DNA from: Sordaria brevicollis
Taxonomy: Eukaryota; Ascomycota; Sordariomycetes; Sordariales; Sordariaceae
DNA: 64,000 nucleotides
Assembly (NCBI GenBank): GCA_033439795.1
Contig: JAUTDP010000007.1
Location: forward strand, 1,054,001 to 1,118,000
Direction of reading: 5' to 3'
In this document: in pieces, positions 1-13,589 of the stretch
Layout of the letters: each line of letters opens with the position of its first letter
How positions within the stretch are numbered: the stretch's first letter is position 1
Program-made: the position numbers and the translations under genes
The notes under the pieces: model-generated
Database searches by the model: none
Told to the model about the DNA's origin: nothing
Seen by the model: only the letters and a program-made list of their open reading frames with translations

Positions 1-395
1 AACCTCTCCGAGTTTAACAATCACAGAAAAGGGTGATGGATATGCAAAAGCTCAGTATCAACATTAAAAGCAAATGTGAAAAAGATGTCGACACAACAAC
101 ACATACCGCAACGCATAAAGTCGAGACATTCGCAGTAAAAGAGCAAAAACATCATGAATTCAGGTCTCCAAAACATATCAATTTTTGTAGTCGCTTGTGT
201 ACGCCACGCTAAACTTTCAGAATCATAAAGCTACATAAGGAACTTATTTTGGTCTCTCGATATCCATCTCAGCTGGGAGCGAAAATGGCGACGAGAAAAT
301 AACCAAGAGAAAAACAGCGCTAGGTCAACAGAAGAAAATTTTTTGAAACTCGGAAAACTTCTATGCCAAGCTAAACCTCCCAAGACCTTTCATTT
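1..395. other. Intergenic, 3' flank of the TRP-like gene
   Basis: AT-richer than the coding DNA next to it. It lies directly downstream of the minus-strand stop codon of the TRP-like gene and probably carries its 3' UTR. I see no open frame or RNA gene. Confidence 0.5.
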
Positions 396-3300
396 TCATG
401 CTTGCGAATATCGCGAAGTAGTTCCTGTGTGACTGCTCCCTCGAGAATTATCGCGGCCAATTATGCCCACCTCCGCCACACTGCCCAACAGGTCCGGCTC
501 GTGCCCCTGCTCAACCCTGTTTACGTTTCCCTGGTTCACAAATCCGTAGCTTTCATTCAACCCTGATCCGGTTCTGGATCCTGTATAGGCGTCGCCGGAA
601 CTCAGATCCTCGCTTACTCCGATTGAAGAGCTGGAGTGTCGCTTTTGCGAGTTGGTGCGTTCAAACGGAAGGCGTGCAGACACTGCCAGTGAGGACGCAG
701 GCCTGGTGTTTTGCTGTTGCGGCACGGATTCTAGAACTTGCTGGGCGGGAGCTGGTGTGTTGCTGACGGAACCGTGGCGTGTATGGTGGTAAGAATTGCG
801 TTTGGAGCTTCTCCGTGGCGGCGAAAGGAGAGGAGACGGATCGTTGTCCTCGTTCGACGTCCGATTACCGCGGCGAGTAACTGTCTGGGCCCTACTGGTC
901 TGGCTAACTGTTGCGAGATCCGGCTGAGTAGGTAAACTTTCCGAGTCATGATATCTTTCCGTGTCGTCCCGAATGTCATCGTTTGTATCCTCTGCTGTCC
1001 TAAGAGGCACTGCTTCTGCTGCTGTACGAGCTGTGGCGTCCCGATCCGCATTCGCATGTCGTACATTGTCCTCTTCGTCGGATTCAATCGGCCCATTACG
1101 GATGACGCCCATTGCTACTGGTATTCCTTCCGGTGGCGAGTCATCCTCATAGTCGACGGCGCCGGTACGCATTGCTGGTGGCATACGTGCACTCCTCACT
1201 ACTTCAAAGCCTTTGCCTTTTTCTTTACTACTCCTGCCAAGAATGTTCCGGAGCCACCCAGCCGCCGAAGCCATTGGCCCGGTGGGGTCAGCCGGTCCGG
1301 TTCCGAGTTTGCGGCTAGGTGCGTCCGAATTGAGCCTCTCTCCTCTAAGACCGTAGTAGTAATCAACTTCGCGCGTGGTATAGTCGGTTCTTGGGGGATA
1401 CGCAATCATGTAAGGACCTGGGGTAGCACTTCGAGACATTTGAGGATCAAACTCGGCCGTGTCGTTAAGCGGCACTCCGGACTGGCTTAGACGTTTCTGC
1501 GACCAGTCGGCGCTGGTCCACGAACCACCTGGTTTGGCGCCAGGAGAGTATGCGGTTTCGGTGGTTGTGCGTCTTCGGGGTGGTCTGAAGTACGGGTCGA
1601 CAGTTGGTATACCGAATGCACCAGGGGACCGTGCTTGGGCTTGGGCTTGGGCAGAAGGGGCAAACGAAAATGTGCTGGCATCTCCAGGCGTTGTCGGCGT
1701 GAAAGATCCACTGTCAAGATTTCGAACGGCCGTGTTGAGGCTGACGTCTTCAAGCCCGGACGAGCTATGACGGTGATGCTTCGCCATAATTCCCATGCTC
1801 CCTGCAGATTGGCTCCGTATGCGGCCATCGTTCAAAACATAACCGGTCTTGAAGGTTTCATCCGTATCAAGCATCGCCGCGCTAGAAAGTTGGCTGTGCC
1901 TGATGGGACCGCCAGCACGCCTTGGCATACGGCGTGACAACTGTCGCATACCGAAGATCTTGGATAGTCCGCCTCTCGATTGTCCTCGAACATCGTCTCC
2001 ACCAGCGCCCAAGAGCCGTGCTACGACCTCAACAATGGTTTGGACTGCGTTCAAGAAGAATCCTAGAACGAGGACGCCGGCATGGACAACCAGAATTGCG
2101 TAGCCAACCCACCCCTTTGGGCCTTCGTGGACCTCTAGCGACGGTACAAACGCCACCATCATGAGGATGGTGACGAGACGGAGCCCAGCAAAGAGGGTAT
2201 GGTACGCGTTCATCGAGGTTGGTGAGTGGAAAGGGCGGAAGGCATGTAAGGTCAGAATCTGAATAATTTCGCAGATAGCCAGGAGAACCACCTGGGCTAC
2301 TCCTGCAGGCTGGACAGCTCCAATGGCAATGCCTCGAAGAAAGCTCAGGAAAACTGGTATAAGAGCAAAGGCCGCTGCCTCGTCCGAGTACGTGTTGTAA
2401 AGGGGCCCATAAATAAGCACCGTAGGGAGGTCGTCGAAAAGAAACGCTCTTGGCCTCGAGGTAGCAATAAGATGAAGCAGCCATGCGGCAAATCCAATGA
2501 TGAGGACCAATGTGACGACTGCCAGTGCGACTGTGTAGGCTGGCGATCGGGTTGCCACGACAAGCTGAAAGGTCGAGAGAGCAACAATCGGGAGCAGAAA
2601 GTAGTTCAAGACGAGTCTGACGATGTTGCCCAGAGTAAAGGGGAGGTTCTTGTGTCGGAGATCTTCCTCGGGAACTCGCCTGACGGCTCGATATAGCCAC
2701 TTGACCAAGAAGGCCCCTTGGGTAAAGACGAAGACAGCTCCGATGATGGCCATTAGCCACACCATCATGCCAGCCCAAATGTCTTCGACCTCTCCCACTC
2801 CCACCAAGTGAGCAAGCCGCTGAAGTCCGTACTTGCCCTCGGTGAAATAGACGCCATCCCGAAGGCTTATCCACCCAGGGCTGTCGCTCACAAAGCTCTG
2901 ATTAAAAATTAGTGACGACCATGACCCCTGGCTAACAATGGGCTGATAAAAGCCCGGATAATTGAGGGTTAGGCCTCCAGTTAGGACGACGAACTGTATG
3001 TACTGAAGGCAATCCCCAAACCCTGGCGTGACCAGGCGCAGCAGGTCAGGGTCACGGCCGTAGTTGGATGTCCAGTGGAAAACGTCGCTGGTGCCCCATG
3101 GACTAAAGACGGCGGCGAAGATGGTAGCAGCTCCGACAAAAACCAGGACTATTAGGGGCAGAAACTTGAGCATCCAAGCCAAGTTTCCTAGGTCGGGCGT
3201 CACGGTTGCCGAGACACAGCCTATCTGAGTACTTCCAGAATCTCCGTAGATGATGGAAAACTCAGAAGCGAAAGAGCTGAAAGCATAAGATGAATAGAAG

Positions 3301-3961
3301 TCTTTGGTGTAAGTCACATAGGGAAGATGGTCCCGAATCGTTCCATTCGTACTGTGAACATTTGTCAGCCAACAAACTCCCCACGAGGACAAAGCCGATA
3401 CCAAACTTGAACTTGGCCTTCTGTTATGAAGAAGCAGCGATGTTGAACGTACCTATTAAACTCCCAAATAGGACCCAAAGGACAAACTCCGTGCCGCAAG
3501 GATTGGTTGCAAAAGTCGGTGCGTTCCGTGGCTTCGTTATACGTGAGAACATTGATATTCGTGAAAAGAGTAGTAACCCTTGGATCAGTTGATGAGGATT
3601 CCGGGACGCGGACGATTTTCCCATCGAGCTTGGATGTGTCGTTCCATTCCGGACTGCCGGGAGCGGGAAGCGTGATGTTCCCAGAAGAATCCACGCCCGT
3701 CACATTCCCCCACATGGTCAGCTTCAGCGTATGTCTGTCGTCCTGGTCATCAAACGAAGCATCGACGAAGAGAGGCACCCATTGGAGACGTGTTGGTTTG
3801 TCCATTTGGTAGGACTTGTCCAGACAGTTGTCGAACGGGATCAGAACCGCCGTAACGGCTTGCATCCAGAGCAACTGCAAAGCCAACAGGAAGAAGCATC
3901 TCAACCTGGCAGACAATCGCAACAAGGGGCGGCCAGACGTAGCATGTGAGCCAGGGGTCAT
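396..3961 (-). CDS. TRP-like (Flc/Pkd2/spray-type) integral membrane protein
   Basis: Two exons, complement(3453..3961, 396..3351); the 101-bp intron has a GTACGT donor and CAG acceptor, phase 2, giving 1154 residues. The start was chosen because it opens a signal peptide (hydrophobic LRCFFLLALQLL, cleavage near residue 39). An N-terminal ML/TRP_N-like luminal domain follows to about residue 220, with several N-glycosylation sites (NVTG, NITL, NDTS). About eight or nine hydrophobic segments lie between residues 226 and 627, as in the fungal TRP family (Flc FAD/heme exporters, Pkd2, Neurospora spray). These proteins sit in ER, vacuolar or plasma membranes and affect calcium homeostasis and cell-wall integrity. 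The last ~520 residues are Ser/Arg-rich, apparently disordered and likely cytosolic. The family is secure. The exact orthologue is not, and transport activity is not shown by sequence. Confidence 0.88.
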
Positions 3962-6693
3962 GCGTGCGCTTGCCCTTGGGCGCTTCTCATCCGTGCGTCC
4001 CGTCTTTGCCAACGACGGGGCCGTCCACAATGGTGGTGCCGTCGGCCGTTCGCAACATCGGACAGTGGAACGGATTGGGGCAGACCTGGATGCGACGCAT
4101 GGCGAGGACATGATTTTGTGAGTTGTCGACTTGGCGCCGTCGACGCAGGAGCCCGCTGGCCTGTGGCCACAGACAGCAGAACCTGGACAAAGACGTGGGA
4201 CTTTTTGAATGCTTCCATCCTCCAACTCCATGTCCAATTTTCCATCTTCTGGCGCAAAAGCTGCGGATGGCGCAAACCGAGGGTCGAAGGGAGAAAAAAC
4301 CACCGGCATGGTTGAGGATGATAGACAGCAGTTGGGCAGCAATTGTCTACATGCTGTACATATTGAAGCGTATTGGGGTCCTTGAAGTTGAGAAGAGCAA
4401 GAGTCGGCGCTGCTTCGTCGCGCAGCTTTGTGATTCGCTTTTCTTTCCTGCCTTGGTCTTCGTCCTCGTCCTCGTCCTCGTCCTCGCCCTGGTCCTTGTT
4501 CTTCCCGTCCCCGCCGTCCCAGCCGCCAATCTTGATGGTGTATTTGGAGGTGCTTTTGTGGTGGCGGTTGGAAGTACGGATGGAATTGCGATCGGATGGC
4601 TTGGTTTTCTCTTTCACGTCGTCGCACAGGCTGTAGCTGTCGTTGTAATTGATGTGATGGTTCTGTCTGTCGCGACTGTTGTCGAAGTTGTAGTGGTGTT
4701 GCTTGCTCTGTTTTGAGCACTTGACTGCTGGAGGTATGCCCAAACGATGCGCCGGCGTGGGGTGCCGAGCTGGAATCCGGTGGAAATGGAAATCGCTCTG
4801 CCGGTCTGGTGCATGAGGAACAGGAAGACGGTAAGGTCCAGCCGAGTCGGTCCATCAGATGTCCACCGACGGAAGTGATGGGAAAAACGGTTTTTTTAGG
4901 CTCCTCAGGTGTATTTTCAAACCCCAATCTCGATGTTTGGACGGAATGAAGCAAGACGGGACCTGGAAAGTGTAGGTAAGGAACAGGCATCGCAGTTGGC
5001 ACCAAGGAAGGAAAGAAACCCAAGTGGAAGCGGTATCCATCATCCACCATTCAGCAAGGGAAGTTCCAACCCCAGCACACCACACTCCACGGCTCCAGCG
5101 GCAGCGGACGGTCAGCCGCTTTTACAGGTAGAGGTATGTAGGTAGCACCGTAGCACCGCTCTCCAGGTATGTATGTATGGCAGAGAGCGGTTCCATGAAG
5201 CTTCCGGCCTGCCAGCCAACTTTCCACCTCACCGTCCTCAATCAATCAATCACTCAATGCACCTTATCGTCGCTGATACTGTGTACATTTGCTGAGCCAA
5301 AGTGGAACACCAAGAGCTGGGCAGCCACCCAGGATCACCACATCATGGCCGAAAGAGGCAGTGCCGCCAGGGGGTTGCAGCAGCTACTGCCAGCATCAAC
5401 GGGGCATGTCCACACTGATCTCGATGTATGGATGCCTGGGCTGTCAAAATCCACTCTGCAGCCTCCGTCTCTCGATCGAGGGTATCTTCTTGTGCAAAAG
5501 ACACAAAATATGTGCGTCTCAGAACCTTGTAATGGAAAGCAGAGGTCCAAATGTCCCTAATAGCTCAGGGTTTCGACCTAAGAATTGAACAAAGAGGGAT
5601 GCCAGAGTTGCCGGAGTTCACGCCCCAGATAACCCGCTGAACCAAGAGGTTGATGCTGCGTGGACGCGGCATGTACCCGCTAAATAAACTCGGAAATCAT
5701 TCGCACGGTATGCATCCTTTGGGTCCGCCGCCGCTCGACGCTCGTACCCTAAATGACGTTCTTTCCCGATTGGAACAATGAACGAACACCATCTGGACTC
5801 TTGAGAACAATTCGTACTATGTGGTGAGGCATTGAAACTTTCCAACTGCCTTATGAATGCATACCTTTGCAGAGTCCGTCGTGAGAGCCTCTAGCTACCT
5901 AAGAGATTGAACCAATTGCATACACAGTCCATGTAAGCAGCCACTCACTCTCACGCGTTACTATGCGCACTAAAATCTGCAAAGTGGACTTTCAAGCAGT
6001 TGGGGTGCCGCGCTTCATCCCACACCCAGGCTCGCCAAAAGGTACGTACCTATCACAACCTGAGCTCCCGTTCTGCCTGCAAGATCCACAACCTACGAAG
6101 AGATGCCTGTGAATACGAACTTCCAGCTGGACAAATCATCTCAATTATGCCGTGCCACTGAGCGAGTATGTTAATAGTCATTCAGCCATATCCAGGCTTA
6201 ATGGGTCACCTCAATCGACAAATATCTGGTGTTCTGGTACGAAACGTTGCAGTCTAATTTTGCCATGGCCTCAACCTCATGCCGTTACACCATGCCTTCA
6301 TCCAGCCATCTTCATCTTTGTCCCAAACACACTTCCCAACACGGCAGTATATGTCCATCATTAAGCCTTTCCCCTCCTCAGAACATCGAATAGACCACGA
6401 TGAAAAACTTATACATGACGACATTGACAAGGACATGGCCAACTATTCCCTTCCTCTTCGTTTCACCATCTTCCTTAATTGTCACCCAGTTTGTCGGCAC
6501 CTCTCCGAACCAATATTTGACCGCATACTTGACACCTGCGCTTCACAGATGGTTGACTTCTTCCTCTCCCTCCTGTTTCCATACAAATGCCCCATTAGCT
6601 CGAATGTTACAGAACGCTGCTAACTAGCATTATTAGGTGCGTCTTAAGCTGTGCAGCATAACATTGCTTCCTTAATCCGCTGGGAGAGCAGGA
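3962..6693. other. Intergenic, 2.7 kb: TRP-like gene leader and MutL-homologue 3' flank
   Basis: Holds the promoter and 5' leader of the TRP-like gene and the 3' flank of the MutL homologue. The minus-strand frame stays open upstream of the TRP start to about 5050, but its translation is Arg/Gly/Gln-rich low complexity and looks non-coding. I see no supported gene. Confidence 0.5.
4459..4490. repeat. CGTCCT hexanucleotide tandem repeat
   Basis: About five near-perfect copies of CGTCCT run in the leader region upstream of the TRP-like gene. Hexamer repeats keep all frames open, which explains the long spurious frames here. Confidence 0.85.
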
Positions 6694-9250
6694 TCACCGA
6701 TGGTCCTTGACCTGTGTAAGAAGAAATTTGACTCTGGTTTCCAGTGTAGCAACTTCTTCTTGACTAAGACGGTTCCTGAAAGAGTCTTCCACCGCGCCTT
6801 CAATCAAATAGCTGTCGAGCAAACCTGTTTTTGCCATGTTTCTGGCCAGTGTCTGTGGGTTAATATGAACTGATAAGGCAAGTTTGTGAGTTTCGAACCC
6901 TAGTGGCGTAGTCTCCAGTGGCAGTAAGTTCGTCTTCAGGCGCTGGATCTTTCTCCTCTGGGGATTATCCGCAAGTGACCGTTGTCTCCTCATCAGATAA
7001 TTCCTTGGATCGTTTTTTGCCAACGACGCCTCGGGGCTCTTCTGGCAGTCCCTGATGATGGATAGATCATCAAAAGTCTTCCGGTTGGCAATCATTCCGT
7101 TGTCAGGCACGCCAGCCAGACTCTCTTCTCTGGTTCGAGCTGTACTTTTCCGCCGTCCATCATTGTTGGCTCTTTTGACGGTATGCTGGTCAGACAGTTT
7201 CACGAGTGGTACGTTGCGTCTGGCAACTCCATCGTAAGCATCAGAGCCCAAGTTTCCGAGTGGTTCTAGCTCGTGACTGACATTCATCTGTGGTTTCCGT
7301 GGCCGTTTCAACCTGGTTCCGCCGAAAGATATTTTTGACTGTACCATTCCGGTGCCCTGTCCCGCATGCGTTGAATGGGGGCGCATACCCAACGGCCGTC
7401 CACCATGCCCTCGTGATGTGTACGAAAACTGTTCCAAAGGTATTTCCGGTCTGCTGTTGTGTCTGTTGACAGACTGCGAGTGTGTGGGTCCAACATTCAG
7501 TGGGGGACTGTAGGTTGGGATCCTTGCGCTTGTGTAGTTGCCCTTGGTCGCTGGCTGAGTACGTCGGAGAGGTCGATGTATGCTGCCACGCCGTGGTGAT
7601 ACTTCCATTGGTAGCTCCCTGAAGGGCGGTGCTTCCTCGGGAGTGACATGTTCAATATTCCGTGTGGGACTCTTTAGGCCTTGATGTGTCTGCCGCCGAG
7701 GCGCCACCAACTTTGCAATTGTCCACGGATTTAGGCCCTCTTTTGAATTGCCGGAGGTGTCGTCATCAGTTGGAGGCGTCGTGAGTGCTTGGCCTCTACC
7801 GTGCTGTTTCTGGATGTTGACAGCATCGTCTCCGTCACTGATGGCACCATCGCCCGCAGACATGTCTACGGACCATGAGTGGACTAAGGGCGCAGTACTC
7901 GCAACGGATGGTCTTCTCTTGTTGCTTGATGGTGTAACCGGGTGATCAATGGGAGTACCAGTCATAGGGCCATAATCCGCCCTTGAAGTATCAGCCTACT
8001 CGCATGTTAGTAAATTGGCGGTTCCCATACGCTAACATGGTGCTCACCTGTGACATTGGTGGAGGTTGATTGGGTACGCTGGTCTTGCATGCATCTCCAT
8101 CTTCTTCCATCGATATATCCTCTCGACAACCACTTGTGTCTTCGTGCTTGGCGGGATAGATTGTCGTAAGAAACTCTTCGAACTGTCGAATCAACAGCTC
8201 TTCGTCATGAAACAGAACGTCGTACTTGGATGGTTCGACGTTGGGATCGTAGAACCCACCAGGACATCTGATATCCAGTCGTATGAACAGATTTCCTGCA
8301 AGCTTTGACGAGTCTTCCGATACCAAGGACCTCTTGAAGTGCTTCTCAAACAACTTCTTTAGTTTCTTGGCAGTCCCTTGGGTGAATGAAAGGGGTCGAG
8401 AATCGACCGAGACAAAGGCTCCCTTGCAAATCTTTTGAACATCGGCCGCGGGACTGGGGAGGTAAGCTTCGAAGACGAAGTGGGAGGACTGATCAGTCGC
8501 AGGTAGACTACAGCTCGGTGTGCTTCCCCTCTCATTGTCTGATACTGTGAACGACCAAGTTCGAAGCATGCATTGAGCTGCCAATTCCCTGCCCATCACC
8601 TGGATAACAGCATCTTTGAGGGAGCCACCGGAGGATGGAACATAGGACCACCATTGCTTTCCTCCAAGGACCTTGAAAGATAACTTGATTTGTGGTCTTG
8701 CCAAGGCATAGCACTCCAAGAGACCCTTGATCTTCAGAATCGTCGCAGTTGCTTCACTAGCGGCTCTCTTATATCGCACTGGATATGAACCGAACAGACT
8801 GGTAACGCAAACAGAAGTTCCAACAGGGGTTGATTTTTGTCCACGAGCATTGGTGACACCTTCTCTCGAGAGCTGTAAGATGGTTGCCACAGGTTCTGCC
8901 GACGTTCTGGTGCAGATCGAGATATCTGCCAGAGCAGCAGCACTAGCCAAGGCTACGCCACGAAATCCGAGACTTTTACACCCGACGGTTTCAAGGTCTT
9001 TCAGTGATGTGAGCTTGCTCGTATGTCCTGGCCGGCCAAGGAGATCAAAATCGCTTGGACTGATACCGCTGCCGTTGTCTCTGACTTCGACTTTCTCCAG
9101 GGTATTTTGGGAAACAAAGATTTCGACTGCTGTTGCTCCGGCATCGATGGCGTTATCCAGCAACTCTTTGACAAGAAAGAGGGGCGATGTTATGGCCAAA
9201 GCCGCGCCGAGCAAACGACTGGTGTCTTTGGGAAGAGGTAATATCGGCAT
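6694..9250 (-). CDS. MutL-family mismatch repair protein, MLH2 (human PMS1)-like
   Basis: Two exons, complement(8048..9250, 6694..7995), with a 52-bp intron (GTGAGC donor, CTAAC branch site, TAG acceptor, phase 0); 834 residues. The N-terminal third is a GHKL ATPase: KELLDNAIDAG (E29, N33), DNGSGIS (58-64), GFRGVALAS (95-103) and a GT-V-V--LF strand near residue 150. A transducer-like domain follows, then a long disordered region and a short C-terminal helix set. No DQHAxxExxxxE endonuclease motif is visible, which fits MLH2/human PMS1 rather than yeast PMS1 or MLH3. MLH2 pairs with MLH1 as an accessory mismatch-repair factor in the nucleus. The usually invariant Glu of GFRGEA is Val here. 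The start was chosen at MPILPLP because MutL proteins begin just before the first ATPase helix. An upstream in-frame ATG at 9373 would add 41 residues. Confidence 0.85.
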
Positions 9251-9864
9251 ATCGGAATAACCAGGAACGACACCGAGGCCGATTCTAAGGATTAGAAGCG
9301 GATTTGGCCAACTGCGGGATGCGCAACGAGTAATAATGATGAATTGGATAGAGTGACGAGAGACAGAAAACAAGTTAAGAATAACCCAGCATGGCTGGTT
9401 TGGTCGGAGATGATACTCTCGCCCTTCCTACCAGCGAGGCTGTGGTAGAGACAAAAAGATGGTCGAAACAGATGATGGTGCCCTTGAATAGATACAAGTC
9501 TGAGGCTGATTCAAAAGAGAAAAATTAGTTTTCATCATGAGCAGCTGCCCGTGGGCGAGGAAAGGAATTGGAGGAAGGTATAGTTCGTGGATTCAGCAAG
9601 AATGGAAGGAGTGACTGCTCAAGGATTCAAAATGGGAAGTGACGAGACGGGAAGTGGATTAAGTATTAGGTAGGTAGAATGGCGCATAAGCCTAACGCAA
9701 AGGGTCGTTCCTTCCTCATTAACTCGAGCACACACCGAACACACGCCTTTTTGCCTCCTTCCATTGCCCTACACTCCTCGCTTGAGACCGATAGCCTACT
9801 GGGGACGTCTAAGTCCATGACGCCTAGGTATTGCCCCTTTGAGGCTTCACCATGAGTATGCATT
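9251..9864. other. Intergenic between MutL homologue and small secreted protein
   Basis: Carries the promoter of the MutL homologue and the 3' flank of the secreted-protein gene, both on the minus strand. A TAGGTAGGTAG run occurs near 9668. Nothing else is recognised. Confidence 0.5.
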
Positions 9865-10672
9865 TCAGCACTTGTCCTTGCGGACGATGACATTCCAGTT
9901 GCCCTTGACGAAGACCTGGCCCTTGACGCCGTTGTCAGAGGGGAGCTCACCCCAGATATCGCCGCATTTTTGGTCCTTCGAGTCCAAAACAAACTGAGCA
10001 GCCCAGCCAATGGAGCTGTACGAATCCAGAGATTGAACGGTGGGGTTCTGTAATGCGCCGAGTAAAGTTAGCAGTTATGTCAAACCTCGGCCAATCCCCT
10101 TCATCACCGTAAAGGTCCAACTCACATCATTGCACCAGTAGATGGCGCTCTCGTAAGAGCAGCTAACGCGGCCGCAGTTTCTGGGGCCGGGTCCGTTGGA
10201 CGGAGCACCGGGGACACTGTTCAGGTGCTTGATACCGTCCTGGGTAGCAGTCCTCTGAGCGTAATCGAACACGTCGCAGGCAAGCGACTGAAGCTCGTAG
10301 TTGCTGTTGGACTCAGTGGTCATGGCGAGTACAGAGTTGTTGGACTCGTTGCCGATGCCAAAGTCCTTACGGAAGTTGGGGTTGACCTTGTCGAGGGCAG
10401 CATAGACCTGCTGAACGGTGCCGGTCACGTTCATGCTAGGACCGTCAGGGTGAGCCTTGACCTTCCAAGTGATATCCTCGATGCCGTAGCCGAGAATGGG
10501 GCCCTGGGCCAACTTCCCATCGGAAGCCGGCAAGGCGCTTGACGGAATGGCCTAATATCTGAGTATCAGTACGATGACATGCGCAAGATTGTGGAGCCAC
10601 AAGTTTGCCAACGGGAGTTCATACCTGAAGAATGGCCAGAACGGCTCCGGAAACGAAAGTAGAGGAGCGCAT
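9865..10672 (-). CDS. Small secreted cysteine-containing fungal protein
   Basis: Three exons, complement(10625..10672, 10126..10551, 9865..10047), with introns of 73 and 78 bp, both phase 0 with GTATGA/GTGAGT donors and TAG/CAG acceptors; 218 residues. Exon 1 is 16 codons and encodes most of a signal peptide (MRSSTFVSGAVLAILQ), with cleavage likely within the next ten residues. The mature chain has six Cys, which could form three disulfides, and NxS/T sites (NVTG, NNS). The C-terminal half has the block CGRVSCSYESAIYWCND. I recognise this as a secreted ascomycete family of unknown function. It has no enzyme motif. Size, Cys and signal peptide would suit an apoplastic protein or effector, but that is inference. 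Confidence 0.8.
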
Positions 10673-10810
10673 GATGATTAGGTTGGCAGTAGGGTCGATT
10701 TGAGGGCGAGAGCAAGAAAGGAAGCTGGCAGTGAAGGGCTAGTACAGGAGTAGTAGGGAAGATGATGAGGAGAGAAATTCTACGAGCCTCGAAAAGTGTG
10801 GGCAAGCCCT

Positions 10811-10820
10811 ACCTTTTATA
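10811..10820 (-). promoter_or_regulatory. TATA box of the secreted-protein gene
   Basis: TATAAAAGGT on the minus strand, about 140 bp upstream of the start codon of the secreted-protein gene. Spacing and match are good for a core promoter. Confidence 0.6.
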
Positions 10821-12657
10821 CCTAGAGGACCATGAATTTCGAGGATAATCCACACACTTTCTCCCATATCATCCCAAAGCAACACCGCCAGTCAGTGGAA
10901 TTGCCGTCCCATGAAAGTTCTAGATCCATCACTTCCACTAAGACAGCAAACAAGTAGATACATCAATCCCGTCATTTTTTCCATTTCATCCACCCGGTTT
11001 CCACCCTAAAGTGGCCGGCCGCATTCATCTTGCGTTCTGGACCAGGGTCATTTTCTTCAGACGGGATGAGATTCCTTCTGGGGCCGGTTTTTTCGGCTTG
11101 TTGGAGCCCAGATGCAGAATCCATCTGGACCTGGGTTGTGGACGTGGAAATAGGCAAACCAGCCTTCGTCAGCCTGTCCATGGGAAGTGAGCGCCTGCCG
11201 GGGTAAAAAACGCAGAATCAATCCCCAACCCGGTAATAACCAACAGGGACGACTTCCATCCTCGAAGACACAAGGTGGGCGCAAATTGGATATCATCCAT
11301 ATCAACAGCAGTTGAGTGTCTTCGGCCGTATGATCTTAAACAGCACAAGGCCCTGGACCTCCATCTTATCAAGTCAGACGTGATGAAAGTGAAGGCCGCC
11401 TTTCAATCCCTCTGATAGACCTGCCAGATACTTCTGCCGTAAGATTGAAGTTTGGCCCAACTTCCAAGCATCTCGAATTCTTGCATCTATATTACCATCA
11501 TTTCCTAGCAGATCAAACTGATTCACCTGTATTGTCTGGTTAGCACACCGTCTCTCGAGATAGATTAATGCACATACCTCTAGATTGCGAGATGAATATC
11601 CTTAATACCAGCGGGAAACCGGGCCACGCCGCAAACGTGGTTAACATATATCCCTGATTTCGAGCTGTGTTTGTGCTTGTTTGGGTCGTCGTTTGTTGGC
11701 GTGTCGTGTCAGGGCTGGTGTCATTTGCACTAACAATAGTGAACAGCCAAGACATAAGAGCGGTCACCTTTTCCTGCCAGTTGGACTAACGCAGTGTTAG
11801 ATCGTCACAAGATCCTGCGTTGCACACGTATGCGAGTGGCCCTAACGCACTAGCATCAGGGTCAAAACCAACTGGTCTGCTGCTGAATTGATCTGCCGCG
11901 TGCCTTCATGCAGCGATTGTAAAATGATGTTGAGCCTCACACTACAGGCAATGCCCCGAGATCAGACCCTGTATAATGACCGGACATCATGGCATTGAAA
12001 GCCGAAGCCTGAAAGAGGCTGCTCATTCCTATTCCTAAATTCGCAGAGACAATTTATATCCATCCCCCGCTCACATATATCTACCTACCTATGGGACATC
12101 TTGAAGAGGTCAGCGACAGAAGGCACTATTGAGTCACCATTACTGTGTAGCGCAATCGAACATCTCGGGCAAAAATATGAAGTGGAAGAATTACTAGATA
12201 GCTTCTTACCGCTCTAATCTTCGCTTGACGATACAGTTACCAAGAGGGTACCCTGATACCTAGTGAGAAAGGTAAACCCTGTCTTGACCTCCACGGAAAA
12301 CAACCCGCTCCGCCATGGGCTGGGACCAGCTGTTGACTCTCTTTGCAACAAGATGCTTGTTCAGACATGAGACCCCCATGTTTACCGTGAACATGAGCCG
12401 CTCCTTTGTACCGATGTGAAGTTCTGGGGATACAAGCAGACACATCCCTGCCAGAGGTGCACACATTTGTACCTCTAGTGTATGTACGATTGAGCTACCC
12501 TATGGTAACGTAGGGCTCTGTAAAATGCTCCGTACCTGAGCCCGCCGCCGTAGCGTACCCCCGTGCGCTAACCTTCACGGCTGCTCCAACCCCAAGGTTC
12601 CCCTCCTTCCTGGGGTATCACAAGCTTTAGACAAAAACACCAACCCCAAGCTCGTCA

Positions 12658-12663
12658 TATAAA
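12658..12663 (+). promoter_or_regulatory. TATA-like box of RIB4
   Basis: TATAAA lies about 100 bp upstream of the RIB4 start codon, a plausible core-promoter distance for a fungal gene. Confidence 0.5.
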
Positions 12664-12762
12664 CGAAACCCGCAAGCGCAACTTGTCGCAAGAATCCCCG
12701 GATTCTCTACATCTCACCATATTCTCGGACATACAATCACACACACATACACAGACAACACA

Positions 12763-13589
<827 letters not shown>

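Larger units (their letters stand above)
10673..12762. other. Divergent intergenic region, secreted protein / RIB4
   Basis: About 2.1 kb between two divergent genes. It must hold both promoters. TACCTACCTA-type motifs occur near 12,080. No open frame here has splice signals or a recognisable product. Confidence 0.5.

Noticed and set aside
2029..2874. 281-codon minus-strand frame inside the TRP-like gene
   Set aside because: It is a shifted frame of the membrane-protein exon, which has clear helices and family features in the main frame.
3958..4743. 261-codon minus-strand frame and 197-codon plus-strand frame upstream of the TRP-like gene
   Set aside because: Both run through the CGTCCT hexamer repeat, which lacks stops in every frame. 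The translations are low complexity.
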